Of a stretch of DNA of 57,936 nt, positions 18,265 through 26,617 are shown in pieces. The stretch lies in NCBI GenBank assembly GCA_002336895.1, contig DDFC01000043.1, positions 91,448 to 149,383 on the forward strand, read 5' to 3'. The translations under genes and the position numbers were made by a program. Each line of letters begins with the position of its first letter. The stretch's first letter is position 1. The stretch comes from Verrucomicrobiaceae bacterium UBA1938 (GTDB lineage Bacteria; Verrucomicrobiota; Verrucomicrobiia; Verrucomicrobiales; Verrucomicrobiaceae). Under the pieces are notes generated by a model. That model saw only the letters and a program-made list of their open reading frames with translations, was not told where the DNA came from and made no database searches.

Positions 18265-19448
18265 AGCACCTCCGCAAAGTGAAGGCTGCCATAGGTGCCC
18301 ACGCGGTCCAGCTGGTGCAGGGCCTCGGTGCGTTCAGGGAAGAAGCGCAGGCGTGCACGCACGGACTCCGGCACAAAGTCGAGATTCACTCCTGCCGAGC
18401 GCATCAGCACTTTCGCGCCCGGGGCGCTGTTGGCCAGGATCAGCTCCCACTCGTCCAGCAGCGCTGCGGTGTCATGCGCGGCCAGCCAGTCCTGATGGTC
18501 AAGCAGCACAAAGTGCGTGTACTTGCCGGGATATTCCCGCAGGAATCCGGAGAGCGTGGTGGTGTAGCTCTTCAGGCGGTCCACACGCTGCTGCAGTGTG
18601 GCCAGATTTTCCTGCTTCAGGTAGTTCGGGCAGCAGCCCAGCGTGTAGGAGCCGGTCATGTACACACGCCAGAAGTAATTGTCCGCGATGGGCAGCTCGG
18701 TGAAGACGTGGCGCAGCTTGTCCTTCACATAATCAGTAAGACCGCCGGGGTAGGAGTCCTGGATGAGCTTGATCTGCGGGCGCGGCACTCCGAGCAGCGT
18801 CATCAGCGTGGGCTGGCGCAGCAGCCAGTTGCTGAAAGGGCCCCAGATCTCGCGCTCAAAGAGCTCATACGCATGGCGCTGCTCGTCGAGCGAACGCGCA
18901 TCCAGCAGACAGCTGGCGAAGTTCTTCACATTGGGGCGCAGCTTGAAGAGCGCATTTCCCATCACATACGCGGCGATGCCCGAGGTGCCGTGGTAGTAGA
19001 AGGATTTTTTGAGGCTGGTGGGATTGAAGAAGCTGATGCGCTTGTCCCAGAACTTCCGCGCCGGGTCTGATAGCGAGCCGCGCACGCGGTGGTACACAGC
19101 GGCGTATTCGGCGTGCGATCCAAAGCCAAACATCTCAAAGAGCTCTTCGAAATCTCCACGGCGGATGAGCGCCTGCTTGAACTCCAGCAGCGCGTTCTGG
19201 CGGTAGTTCATGTCCACCGCGTGAATTGCAGCCGGATTGTCGAGCAGGTAGTCGAGCGCATTGCATCCTGCGCTGGTGATCATGACCACGCGGCTGTCTG
19301 AGTTCAGCTGCATCAGCTCGCGGTCGAGCCTCGGATCCTCCCACGCTGTGTTGTAGATGAGGTTGGAATTGTGAACATGGCGGAAAACCATGTCGTGGGC
19401 CGATTTCAACATCTGAACCGGACGGCGGGGTGGGGACTCTTTGAGCAT
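18261..19448 (-). CDS. btaA: SAM:diacylglycerol 3-amino-3-carboxypropyltransferase BtaA
   Basis: The 395-residue DUF3419-family protein transfers the aminocarboxypropyl group of SAM to diacylglycerol, the first step to betaine lipids. Landmarks: NSNLIYNTAWEDPRLDRELM near the N-terminus, VVMITSAGCNALDYLLDNP followed by IHAVDMNYRQNALLEFK (SAM site), GCCPNYL, and HFVLLDHQDWL. Length and order fit BtaA. It is cotranscribed with btaB and divergent from a PAP2-type phosphatase that could supply diacylglycerol, with 150 bp between containing a 16-bp palindrome. Confidence 0.9.
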   Translation of the reverse strand: MLKESPPRRPVQMLKSAHDMVFRHVHNSNLIYNTAWEDPRLDRELMQLNSDSRVVMITSAGCNALDYLLDNPAAIHAVDMNYRQNALLEFKQALIRRGDFEELFEMFGFGSHAEYAAVYHRVRGSLSDPARKFWDKRISFFNPTSLKKSFYYHGTSGIAAYVMGNALFKLRPNVKNFASCLLDARSLDEQRHAYELFEREIWGPFSNWLLRQPTLMTLLGVPRPQIKLIQDSYPGGLTDYVKDKLRHVFTELPIADNYFWRVYMTGSYTLGCCPNYLKQENLATLQQRVDRLKSYTTTLSGFLREYPGKYTHFVLLDHQDWLAAHDTAALLDEWELILANSAPGAKVLMRSAGVNLDFVPESVRARLRFFPERTEALHQLDRVGTYGSLHFAEVL

Positions 19449-19537
19449 GATCGCAGGAGGAGTGCTCCGAGTCTTCCTTCCAATGTGACACAGAGCCAGC
19501 AGGGGTGTGTGTTTGTTTCGTCACACAAGCACGAGGG

Positions 19538-19553
19538 GAAACGAATTCGTTTC
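19538..19553. promoter_or_regulatory. 16-bp perfect palindrome, candidate operator
   Basis: GAAACGAATTCGTTTC is a perfect palindrome. It sits between the divergent btaA (start 19448) and PAP2 phosphatase (start 19599) genes, where a dimeric regulator could act on both. No regulator is identified. Confidence 0.45.
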
Positions 19554-19598
19554 AATCCACGCGATGGCATTTCGTCGATCTCGTTTTCATTGCCCGCA

Positions 19599-20390
19599 AT
19601 GGATGACAAACACGGCCTGCTGCCGCCCTACGCGGCATCCTGGAATGAGCTGGCAACGGACGAGTCAGCCGCGTGGCTGCCCGCCGGTCTGGATCATCGC
19701 ACACGGCCCATGCTGGCCTGCTGGTGGGCGGATGTGCTGTGCCTTTTCCGCAGCGCCTGGGCCATGCTGAATGCCAACCGGCTGAAGCTGCTGGTCTTTC
19801 TTCTGGCCGGTGCTGCGCTGATCTGCCGGCTCATGCCGCAGGATCTCGTGCTGCTGGCGCGGCTGCGCTGGGCGGAGGACTCTCCTGACAATGCCGCCAT
19901 CCATGGTCTGGCGCGCTGGCTGAGCTACTGGGGAGACCTGGCAGGATTTAACATGTTCGTGTTCGCCGCGCTCACCTGCTTTGCCTTTGTGCGTCGTTCG
20001 CCTTTCTTCCGCCGGCTCACGCTTGCTGCCGTGATGGGCACGGTGCTCACAGGTGGCGTGGCGAATGTGGTGCGCGTGAGCACGGGGCGGGCGCGGCCCG
20101 GCAGCAACGTGCCGGCGGGCTTTTACGGCCCCACTTTGAGCGCGCGGAAGCAGTCCTTTCCCAGCGCCCACACGGCCACGTCGTTCGGCGCCTGCGTGCC
20201 TCTGGCGGTGGCCTTTCCTCCAGCGGGCGTGCCGCTGCTGGTGGTTTCCGGCGGAGTAGCGTGGTCGCGCCTGCAGAACAACTGCCACCACCCCAGCGAT
20301 GTGCTGACCTCGGTGCTGCTGGCGTGTGTCTTTGGTGTGCCGCTGGGGCTGACGGTGCGCCGCATGCGGCGTGCAGCGGCTAGCGCTTGA
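19599..20390 (+). CDS. PAP2-family membrane phosphatase
   Basis: Start at 19599 (MDDKHGLLPPYAASWNEL) leaves 263 residues with about six membrane helices. The three PAP2 catalytic motifs are visible: RVSTGRARPGS, SFPSAHTATSFG, and SRLQNNCHHPSDV (His and Asp). Members dephosphorylate phosphatidate, undecaprenyl or LPS phosphates at the membrane. Beside btaA, a phosphatidate phosphatase role supplying diacylglycerol is plausible but inferred. The 3' end overlaps the convergent glycosyltransferase gene by 11 bp. Confidence 0.85.
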   Translation: MDDKHGLLPPYAASWNELATDESAAWLPAGLDHRTRPMLACWWADVLCLFRSAWAMLNANRLKLLVFLLAGAALICRLMPQDLVLLARLRWAEDSPDNAAIHGLARWLSYWGDLAGFNMFVFAALTCFAFVRRSPFFRRLTLAAVMGTVLTGGVANVVRVSTGRARPGSNVPAGFYGPTLSARKQSFPSAHTATSFGACVPLAVAFPPAGVPLLVVSGGVAWSRLQNNCHHPSDVLTSVLLACVFGVPLGLTVRRMRRAAASA

Positions 20391-22113
20391 TGAAAAGCTG
20401 CACCTCTGCCCAGCTGAAGCGCGCCATGTTGAAGCCTTCAATGGTTTGCGTCTTCATGCTGCTGGCTGCCGATTTCAACTCTTCCACAAGTGCTGCATTG
20501 TCTTTGGCGGTCTGACCTTTGGCCGCAGTGCCGAGCAGTCCTTTGAACCAGCGGTCCAGCGTCCACTCACGCCGCAGCATGATCAGTGCGAGCGGGCCGG
20601 GCTTTTGCAGCAGGGTTTTCGCAGAGCTGAGGTCATCGGTGAAGAGCCATTGATGATCGGTGTAGAAGACAAGGCTGGGTTCCGTGTAGCCGCAGCCGTG
20701 CAGTGCCATGTCATGCGTTGGGGTGCCGACCTGTGCTGCCACCTGCACGGGGATCGAAGTGGCGCGCAGTTGACTGCCCAGATGTGAAAGGCTCGTGCTG
20801 GTGAGCAGCAGCGTGAGGCATGTCAGCGCGAGGTTTCGACTTGTCAGTCCCTGTTTCCAAACGGCAGCCACCATGAAGCCACCCAGCACCAGCACGCAGG
20901 TGAGCGCCAGCAGCGCACTGCACAGCAGGGTGCGGACGCCTGCATTTGGAATCGGCATTGCCACCACAAATCCCCAGCCTGCCAGAACGAGCACTGAAAG
21001 AGTAAACGGCAGCCACTTGGCCACCGCAGGCAGTCTGGCAGCATCTTCAGGAGCAAGATGCCGCCAGGCCAAAGCCAGCAGCACGATGAAGGCGGGGTAG
21101 CCCGGCATCACATAATGCGGCAGCTGTGTGGCATAGAAAAAGAAGATGATCTGCGGTGCGAGAAACCACGCGGCGAGGAATGAAGTCTGCGCCGTCCAGT
21201 TTGCACGCAGGCTGCGCCACACTGGCAGCGCAAAGCCCATCCATGGAAAGAGGCTGAGCCAGGTGGTGAGCAGGTAGTAGCCGGGCACAAACTTGCGGCC
21301 GTTGAACACATCGGTGCCACGTTTCACCACGTGCTCTCCCATGCCGGTTTTCCAGAAAGCTCCGTTCGTTTCGATCAAAGCGGGCACGCCCCAGGCGGCC
21401 ACCATAGCCAGAGCGATGCAGAGGCCGGGCAGCAGCTGCAGCCGAGCCCAGGGCAGGGGCTTCTTCCAAAAGAGCCAGCGCCAAAGGATCAAGGCCAGCA
21501 AAGGCACGAACCACGCAATGGGGCCTTTTGCCAGAAAGCCCGCCCCCAGCGAGAGCCACAGGCACCAGAACCAGCCGCCCCAGCGCTTTGATGGCGTCTC
21601 TGTCAGCAGCTCCAGCAGTGCGCGGCAGGCCAGCGCCACCAGCAGGATCATGGGCATGTCCGCCACGCATAGCCGCCCGTGCACCAGTGACTGCAGGCTG
21701 GTCAGCCAGGCTGCACCGGCCAGCAGCCCGGCACGTGAGTCGTGGGCCAGCTTGCGCGCCATGCCCGCCACGACCAGCGCCGTGAGGTACACGGCCACCA
21801 CGCTGTGCAGGCGTGCCGCCAGCTCGTTCACCCCCAGCAGGGCGTAGTGCAGGCGCATCCACCAGTAGGTGAGCGGCGGCTTGTCGAAACGGTAGTCGCC
21901 ATTGAAGTAGGGGATGGTCCAGGTGCCGCGCTGCATCATCTCCACCGTGGCGTGGGCAAAGCGCGGCTCGTCGCGGTCCATCAGCGGGATGGTGCTCGTG
22001 CCGGGCAGATACAGCAGCAGCGCAAGCACGAGCAGCAGCCACCAGCTGTGGCGCTGGCAGCGCTGGTCATTCCAGGAGGACGAGACGGACAAACCCATCA
22101 CGCCATTTGGCAT
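20380..22113 (-). CDS. ArnT/PMT-family lipid-linked glycosyltransferase
   Basis: The 577-residue polytopic protein has the family's first-loop motif MDRDEPRFAHATVEMMQRG, with the Asp-Glu catalytic region, and DKPPLTYWWMRLHYALLG. About a dozen hydrophobic helices follow, then a C-terminal soluble part. ArnT-like enzymes (GT83) move a sugar from a polyprenyl phosphate to lipid A or protein in the periplasm; the donor is not predictable here. It lies convergent to the PAP2 gene, in the envelope-modification block. Confidence 0.85.
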   Translation of the reverse strand: MPNGVMGLSVSSSWNDQRCQRHSWWLLLVLALLLYLPGTSTIPLMDRDEPRFAHATVEMMQRGTWTIPYFNGDYRFDKPPLTYWWMRLHYALLGVNELAARLHSVVAVYLTALVVAGMARKLAHDSRAGLLAGAAWLTSLQSLVHGRLCVADMPMILLVALACRALLELLTETPSKRWGGWFWCLWLSLGAGFLAKGPIAWFVPLLALILWRWLFWKKPLPWARLQLLPGLCIALAMVAAWGVPALIETNGAFWKTGMGEHVVKRGTDVFNGRKFVPGYYLLTTWLSLFPWMGFALPVWRSLRANWTAQTSFLAAWFLAPQIIFFFYATQLPHYVMPGYPAFIVLLALAWRHLAPEDAARLPAVAKWLPFTLSVLVLAGWGFVVAMPIPNAGVRTLLCSALLALTCVLVLGGFMVAAVWKQGLTSRNLALTCLTLLLTSTSLSHLGSQLRATSIPVQVAAQVGTPTHDMALHGCGYTEPSLVFYTDHQWLFTDDLSSAKTLLQKPGPLALIMLRREWTLDRWFKGLLGTAAKGQTAKDNAALVEELKSAASSMKTQTIEGFNMARFSWAEVQLFIKR

Positions 22114-22166
22114 GAGGGCATGGTTCGTCCGTCAGGAAGTACCGACGTTTTTGTCACACGGCAGGA

Positions 22167-22595
22167 TCAGTAGAGCAGGAAGCTGATCTCGCTGTCCGTG
22201 AGCTGGGAGGTGTCGTCCACCGCCAGGAGGGCCTGGGTATCGTAGGTGGCCTCCCATGGGGTCTCAGCCGCTGCGTGGAGCAGGGGCATGTCAGAAACGG
22301 ACGTCTCGGGCGCGGAATGCCGGGCCAACTGCGCCTGGGAGGCAGGCTGGGTCTGGAAGATCACCAGCGCCAGCACCATGACGGCCACGCTGACGGAGGC
22401 AAAGGCCCATTTGCCAGCCGGGGAGGCGAAGGACACATCCTCCCACCACGCACGTAGAGATGCCAGCCAGCCGCGATCCTGCGGCGTCTGGCGGGCGGCA
22501 CGGACCACGTTTTGTGCGAAATTGGAACGCGCCTCGATCGCACGGGCCTGAGCCAGCAGCTTGGCGACGGGGTCTTGAGGTGAGAGCGGTTCCAT
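22167..22595 (-). CDS. Small single-pass membrane protein
   Basis: Start at 22595 (MEPLSPQDPVAKLLAQARAI) gives 142 residues: an N-terminal helical cytoplasmic part, one membrane helix near residues 62-80 (WAFASVSVAVMVLALVIF), and a periplasmic tail ending SQLTDSEISFLLY. No domain is recognised. The layout resembles small anti-sigma-like or accessory proteins of this phylum, but no sigma factor is adjacent. It lies 82 bp downstream of the porin gene, possibly in the same transcript. Confidence 0.6.
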   Translation of the reverse strand: MEPLSPQDPVAKLLAQARAIEARSNFAQNVVRAARQTPQDRGWLASLRAWWEDVSFASPAGKWAFASVSVAVMVLALVIFQTQPASQAQLARHSAPETSVSDMPLLHAAAETPWEATYDTQALLAVDDTSQLTDSEISFLLY

Positions 22596-22677
22596 TGTGG
22601 AGGGGGTGATCAGTCTTTCAAACACCCACCATACGCCAAAGTTGCACCAAGACCGGATTTTTTTGCCCCCGGGGAGG

Positions 22678-23919
22678 CTAGAAATACATGCGCAGGGCGC
22701 TGGTCCAGTTCCAGCCATTGTAGCTCCCACCGTGTCCGCCGCCACTCAGGGTGACGAATTCGATCCCGGTCATCAGCTTCAGCTTGTGGCCATAAATGTA
22801 GTAATTGGCCCCAAGATAAAAGGCATGGTACTGCCCCCCGTGCCCTTTGTCGGTGATGCCGGTGGCCAGGCGATCATAGCGGCTGGACAGGCGGAGGCCG
22901 TCTTTTTCAGCCATGGCGTACTGGTAGCGTCCTACAAACTGCAGCTTCTGCGTGGCAAAAAACGCAGGCATGAGGATGATGCCGGAAACATCTCCCTGAG
23001 AGTCACGGCCATGTCCATGAAGGATGTCCGTGTAAAAGGCGCAGGGGCCCTTTTCCCACGTGCTGTTCAAGGAGAGGGCGCTTTCAAACTCATAGGAAAC
23101 AGGCGCCCCCTCGAAAGTGCTGCCCTTGACGGAGGTGCCGGCCGTGGTCTTCTGGTAGTCGAAATTGATCGAGGCCCGGTCCAGCCCCGTGGCCTCCTTG
23201 AGATCGTAACCGAGGCCTGCCTGGAGGATGGCGCCTCCATTAAAGGTCGTGAATTCCCGTTCGTCATCACCTGCATACGCGGCCAGTTCCCACAAAAAGT
23301 GGCGCACCTTTCCGGTGGCCCAGACGCCGGTGTACCAGCCGGTCCACAGGACGTCTGTCAGCAGGGAGCGCTCGATGGTCAGGAATTCCCGCGAGGACGT
23401 GGTGCGCTCCAGTCCAAAATAGGCCTGGTGTTTGCCAAATCCCACGGTCAGCGCCTCGGAAAAGGCGTACTCAAAGAAGAGGATGTTGATGCGGCCGTAG
23501 AACGGATTGAAGTCGGCATTGATGTCTATCAGGCCGTCCAGACGGCCTTTTCCGTCTAGCCACTTGGATTTGAAGCCCAGGCGCATGCGTCGCACTTCGA
23601 AGTCGCCCCAGCGCGAATCCTGCGGGCGGTCGCGGCTGCCAAAATCCCCGCGGTCCGACCAGCCCTGGTCGTCTTGAAGCTGCAGGATGCCCTGAAGAGC
23701 CAGGCTCGTGAGAAAGCCGCTTTTTGCCTTGTAGAGCACCGGGCTTCCCCAGATTTGATCATAGATCGACTCCGGCTTCCTAGGGGTGATGGTGCTTGCC
23801 GGTGCTGCGGTGGCCTGAATGCCTGCCGCAGCATGCAGCATGCCTGCCGTCATGATGGTCAGCAGCAGTGCAAACAGGAATGGGGGAGCAGAAAAGCGGG
23901 GACGGGGGCGTTGGACCAT
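22678..23919 (-). CDS. OprP/OprO-type (phosphate-selective-like) porin
   Basis: The 413-residue protein has a signal peptide (PPFLFALLLTIMTAGMLHAAA), then the porin family pattern: GDFEVRRMRLGFKSKWLDGK, NILFFEYAFSEALTVGFGKHQAYFGLERTTSSREFLTIERS, and the terminal strand NWTSALRMYF ending in Phe. Such porins form outer-membrane trimers for phosphate or polyphosphate in Pseudomonas, but many homologues are not phosphate-specific. A Pho-box-like direct repeat and a -35/-10-like pair lie just upstream at 23949-23976. Confidence 0.8.
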   Translation of the reverse strand: MVQRPRPRFSAPPFLFALLLTIMTAGMLHAAAGIQATAAPASTITPRKPESIYDQIWGSPVLYKAKSGFLTSLALQGILQLQDDQGWSDRGDFGSRDRPQDSRWGDFEVRRMRLGFKSKWLDGKGRLDGLIDINADFNPFYGRINILFFEYAFSEALTVGFGKHQAYFGLERTTSSREFLTIERSLLTDVLWTGWYTGVWATGKVRHFLWELAAYAGDDEREFTTFNGGAILQAGLGYDLKEATGLDRASINFDYQKTTAGTSVKGSTFEGAPVSYEFESALSLNSTWEKGPCAFYTDILHGHGRDSQGDVSGIILMPAFFATQKLQFVGRYQYAMAEKDGLRLSSRYDRLATGITDKGHGGQYHAFYLGANYYIYGHKLKLMTGIEFVTLSGGGHGGSYNGWNWTSALRMYF

Positions 23920-23948
23920 TGGGGGCGTGGCAGAGGTCCAACGGCGGC

Positions 23949-23976
23949 AAATTATTTTTTGTTACGTTATTGTCAC
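23949..23976 (-). promoter_or_regulatory. Promoter with Pho-box-like repeat before the porin
   Basis: Reading the minus strand, GTGACA (23971-23976), a 16-bp spacer and TAATTT (23949-23954) resemble -35 and -10 elements. On the plus strand the same DNA reads TTGTTAC (23959-23965) and TTGTCAC (23970-23976), two 7-mers at 11-bp periodicity as in CTGTCAT Pho boxes. The repeat is oriented away from the porin, which weakens the Pho reading. Confidence 0.4.
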
Positions 23977-24059
23977 AATGTAGGGCGTGGCACGACAGAG
24001 ACTCTCTGCCGTCGCAGCGGAAATACTGGGGGTGTGGTTGGTCTGCTGCCTATTCAGGG

Positions 24060-24413
24060 TCAGCCTGGGGGCCAGTCGAGGCTGCGACCCGCCAGCAGGT
24101 GCACGTGCATGTGGGGCACGGATTCACCGGCATCCTTGCCGTGATTGATCACGAGGCGGAAGCCCTTGCTGCGGTCTGAGATGCCGAGCTTGTCGGCGAT
24201 CTTTCCTGCGGCCAGAAGCAGGGCGCCCAGTGTGGCCTGATCCTCTGCCACAGCCTCTCCCACACGGGGGATGAGCTTTTTGGGCACGATGAGCACGTGG
24301 ATGGGAGCCTGGGGGCTGATGTCGTTGAAGGCGGCCACCAGATCGTCCTCATAGACGAGAGGAGCGGGGATTTCGCGGTCGATGATCTTCTGGAAAATGG
24401 TCTTTTCGCTCAT
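24060..24413 (-). CDS. HIT-family nucleotide hydrolase (HinT-like)
   Basis: The 117-residue protein is the usual HinT size. MSEKTIFQKIIDREIPAPLVYEDDLVAAFNDI is followed by APIHVLIVPKK and the terminal catalytic histidine triad HMHVHLLAGR. HinT enzymes hydrolyse purine nucleoside phosphoramidates. It ends the nrdR-hinT pair (18 bp apart on the same strand), so the two are likely cotranscribed. Confidence 0.92.
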   Translation of the reverse strand: MSEKTIFQKIIDREIPAPLVYEDDLVAAFNDISPQAPIHVLIVPKKLIPRVGEAVAEDQATLGALLLAAGKIADKLGISDRSKGFRLVINHGKDAGESVPHMHVHLLAGRSLDWPPG

Positions 24414-24431
24414 GCTGGATCGGTGTGCTCT

Positions 24432-24920
24432 TTAGCGGAAAAGTTCGGGCTGGCGACCGTCGCGCGGCAGGCGCTCGCCGAGGCTCTTGATCTCGTCGAT
24501 AAACTCGCCCACGTCCTCAAACTGGCGGTACACGGAGGCATAGCGCACATAGGCCACGTGGTCGATCGCCTCCAGGCGGCGCATCACCTTGGCACCGATG
24601 ACCGTGCTGGGGATCTCGCGGTAGCCTTCCTCTTCCAGCTCGTTGGCGATGTCGTCCACGAGCTGCTCCAGCTGCTCCATTTTGACGGGGCGCTTTTCAC
24701 AGGACTTGCGCACACCGCCCAGCAGCTTGTCGCGGTTGAAGCTCTCTCTCGCGCCGTTGCGCTTCACCACACGCAGCTCCTCGCGCTCCACGATCTCGTA
24801 GGTGGTGAAGCGGAAGTCGCACTTCATGCACTCCCGGCGGCGGCGGATGGCGTGCCCCTCCCGCGCCTCGCGGGAGTCGATCACTTTATCCTGGGAGCTT
24901 CCACATTTGGGGCAGCGCAT
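24432..24920 (-). CDS. nrdR: Transcriptional repressor NrdR
   Basis: The 162-residue repressor of ribonucleotide reductase genes starts with the zinc ribbon MRCPKCGSSQDKVIDSREA ... RRECMKCDFRFTTYE (two CxxC pairs), then the ATP-cone domain VVKRNGARESFNRDKLLGGVRKSC and SVYRQFEDVGEFIDEI. Length and domain order are standard. It senses ATP/dATP and binds NrdR boxes upstream of nrd operons, none of which is in this window. Confidence 0.96.
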   Translation of the reverse strand: MRCPKCGSSQDKVIDSREAREGHAIRRRRECMKCDFRFTTYEIVEREELRVVKRNGARESFNRDKLLGGVRKSCEKRPVKMEQLEQLVDDIANELEEEGYREIPSTVIGAKVMRRLEAIDHVAYVRYASVYRQFEDVGEFIDEIKSLGERLPRDGRQPELFR

Positions 24921-25025
24921 TCTAGCAGGGGGTTACGCGTGGGAATGTGCTTTCGCGCAGGCAGAATGGCAAGCAGCTTCGTAGTTCGGGCTTTTCGGGC
25001 GGATTTTCGCGCCTATGGTTCATTT

Positions 25026-25568
25026 ATGTCCCGCATCATCCTCGGCGTCACCGGTTCCATTGCTGCCTACAAGGCGGCGGACCTCGCCAGCCAGCTCACC
25101 AAGGCCGGGCACAAGGTGACCTGCGTGCTGACCAAGGCGGCCCTGGAATTTGTCACCCCGCTGACGCTGGGCACTCTGTCCAAGAACCCGGTGATCAGCG
25201 ACCTCTTTGCCGAAAAGGAGGGCTGGCAGCCCGGGCACATCCAGCTGGCGGATGAGGCCGACCTGCTGCTGATCGCGCCCGCCACGGCGAACGTCCTCGC
25301 GGCCATGGCGAACGGCTTCGCGCATGATGCGCTCACCGCCATCGCCCTGGCCACGAGGGCGCCCATCCTGATCGCCCCGGCCATGAACGGCAAGATGTGG
25401 CAGCACCCCGCCACGCAGAAGAACGTCGAAACCCTGCGCGGCTTCGGCGCGCAATTCGTCGAACCCGCCTCCGGCATGCTGGCGTGTGGGTATGAGGGCG
25501 TGGGTAGGCTGGCGGAGGTGGAAACCATCCTGCAGGCGGTGGCGGCGGTGCTGGCCACTCCGCGCTAA
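25026..25568 (+). CDS. coaC: Stand-alone phosphopantothenoylcysteine decarboxylase
   Basis: A 180-residue flavoprotein of the HFCD family. ILGVTGSIAAYKAADLASQL binds FMN, GHIQLADEADLLLIAPATANVLA contains the conserved His, PAMNGKMW is the substrate motif, and ACGYEGVGR is the recognition loop. It decarboxylates 4'-phosphopantothenoylcysteine in CoA synthesis. Usually it is fused to CoaB; here the reading frame stops after the CoaC part, so the synthetase must be encoded elsewhere. Divergent from nrdR. Confidence 0.88.
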   Translation: MSRIILGVTGSIAAYKAADLASQLTKAGHKVTCVLTKAALEFVTPLTLGTLSKNPVISDLFAEKEGWQPGHIQLADEADLLLIAPATANVLAAMANGFAHDALTAIALATRAPILIAPAMNGKMWQHPATQKNVETLRGFGAQFVEPASGMLACGYEGVGRLAEVETILQAVAAVLATPR

Positions 25569-25611
25569 AACGCCCCTTGGCAGCCCGCACCCTGGCCACT
25601 ATCTTCCACCC

Positions 25612-25941
25612 ATGCACGAGCACGACGACACTGGCGACAAGCTGGAACACGCGTATTTCTGCTACCTTGCGGACAAGTTTGAGCGGGAGCCTGAGTTGTT
25701 GGAGATTCCGCTGCAAACCATCTCACGCTGGCGCAAGCGCGGCACGTGGGGGGAGGAGTATCTCTCACGATGGGAAGCACTCATTCAAGCTGCGAGGGGG
25801 GCCCAGACAGATCTAAAGAGGCTGGCGGGAGTTTTGAGGGCCGATGATGAGGAGAGCCTGTTCTTCAAAGGCTTTGATCCCTTTCCTGGCGTGCTCAGCA
25901 TGCAGGAAAAAAAGCAATTCGTATGCGCGTCGAGGCATTGA
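25612..25941 (+). CDS. Small protein paired with nucleotidyltransferase-like gene
   Basis: The 109-residue protein starts at ATG 25612 (MHEHDDTGDKLEHAYFCYLA). A helical stretch, LEIPLQTISRWRKRGTWGEEYLSRWEALIQAA, could be a helix-turn-helix. Its end overlaps the start of the following nucleotidyltransferase-like gene by 19 bp, so the two are translationally linked. From memory such pairs recur in Verrucomicrobia and resemble toxin-antitoxin operons, with this member in the antitoxin or regulator position. Function is unproven. Confidence 0.6.
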   Translation: MHEHDDTGDKLEHAYFCYLADKFEREPELLEIPLQTISRWRKRGTWGEEYLSRWEALIQAARGAQTDLKRLAGVLRADDEESLFFKGFDPFPGVLSMQEKKQFVCASRH

Positions 25942-26474
25942 AACATCTGGCCTCCTCTGCTGCCGCACTGGCTCCGGAAACGACCATCGTGGTTTTCGGC
26001 TCGGCGTCAGCCTTCGCCACCTAACCTGAGCTGGGTTTGGAGTGTGACCTATATAAGCAGACAAAAGATGCCGATCTGATCTTTGAGCCGTGGGAGCAAA
26101 GTCTTGGACAGGCGCTTAACAATGCTGTGGGCAAAACGAGCTCCTTTTACGATCACTTTGGCTACTATGCCGACATCATCTCTCCTGATGCTTTCGACAA
26201 CTTCCCACCCGGCTTTCGCGACCGGCTGGTGCCCTTGGAAGGCTGTCCGCGAGTGTTTGCTCTAGATCCGCATGATATGGCTGTCGCCAAGCTCTTCGCC
26301 GGACGACCCAAGGACATCCGTCTGTTGTCTTTCCTGCTGGCCACAGGGCGGCTTGACGAGGCGAAGGTACGCATGCTCCTGTGGGACACGCCGATGGAGG
26401 AAAAGTGGATCGTGAAAACCCACGCGGTTCTGGACCAAGTCGTCGCCGAGGCGGCCAGGCAAAGCTTGGCTTGA
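25923..26474 (+). pseudogene. DUF6036-like nucleotidyltransferase, interrupted by a TAA
   Basis: From ATG 25923 the frame reads MRVEALKHLASSAAALAPETTIVVFGSASAFAT, then TAA at 26022-26024, then continues in the same frame PELGLECDLYKQ ... DADLIFEPWEQ ... HDMAVAKLFAGRPKDIRLLSFLLATGRLDE to 26474. The halves join as one DUF6036-like protein (FGSAS near the start, DAD metal-site-like region, HDMAVAKL helix). A single base change would restore the frame. A TTG at 26037 might restart translation but would lack the nucleotide-binding start. It is either a recent nonsense mutation or a sequencing error. Confidence 0.75.
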
Positions 26475-26617
26475 ACTAGGGAGAGCCTGCGGTGCCATAC
26501 GAAAAAGGTAATTTTGCAGGCGGTGGCGGCAATGCTTGCAAAGGGCGTGTGAATTTTTTGCATTGCTGCTCCGGTTTTTATTGACGCTTTTTCGCTTCTT
26601 TTCCAAACTCCGCGCAC

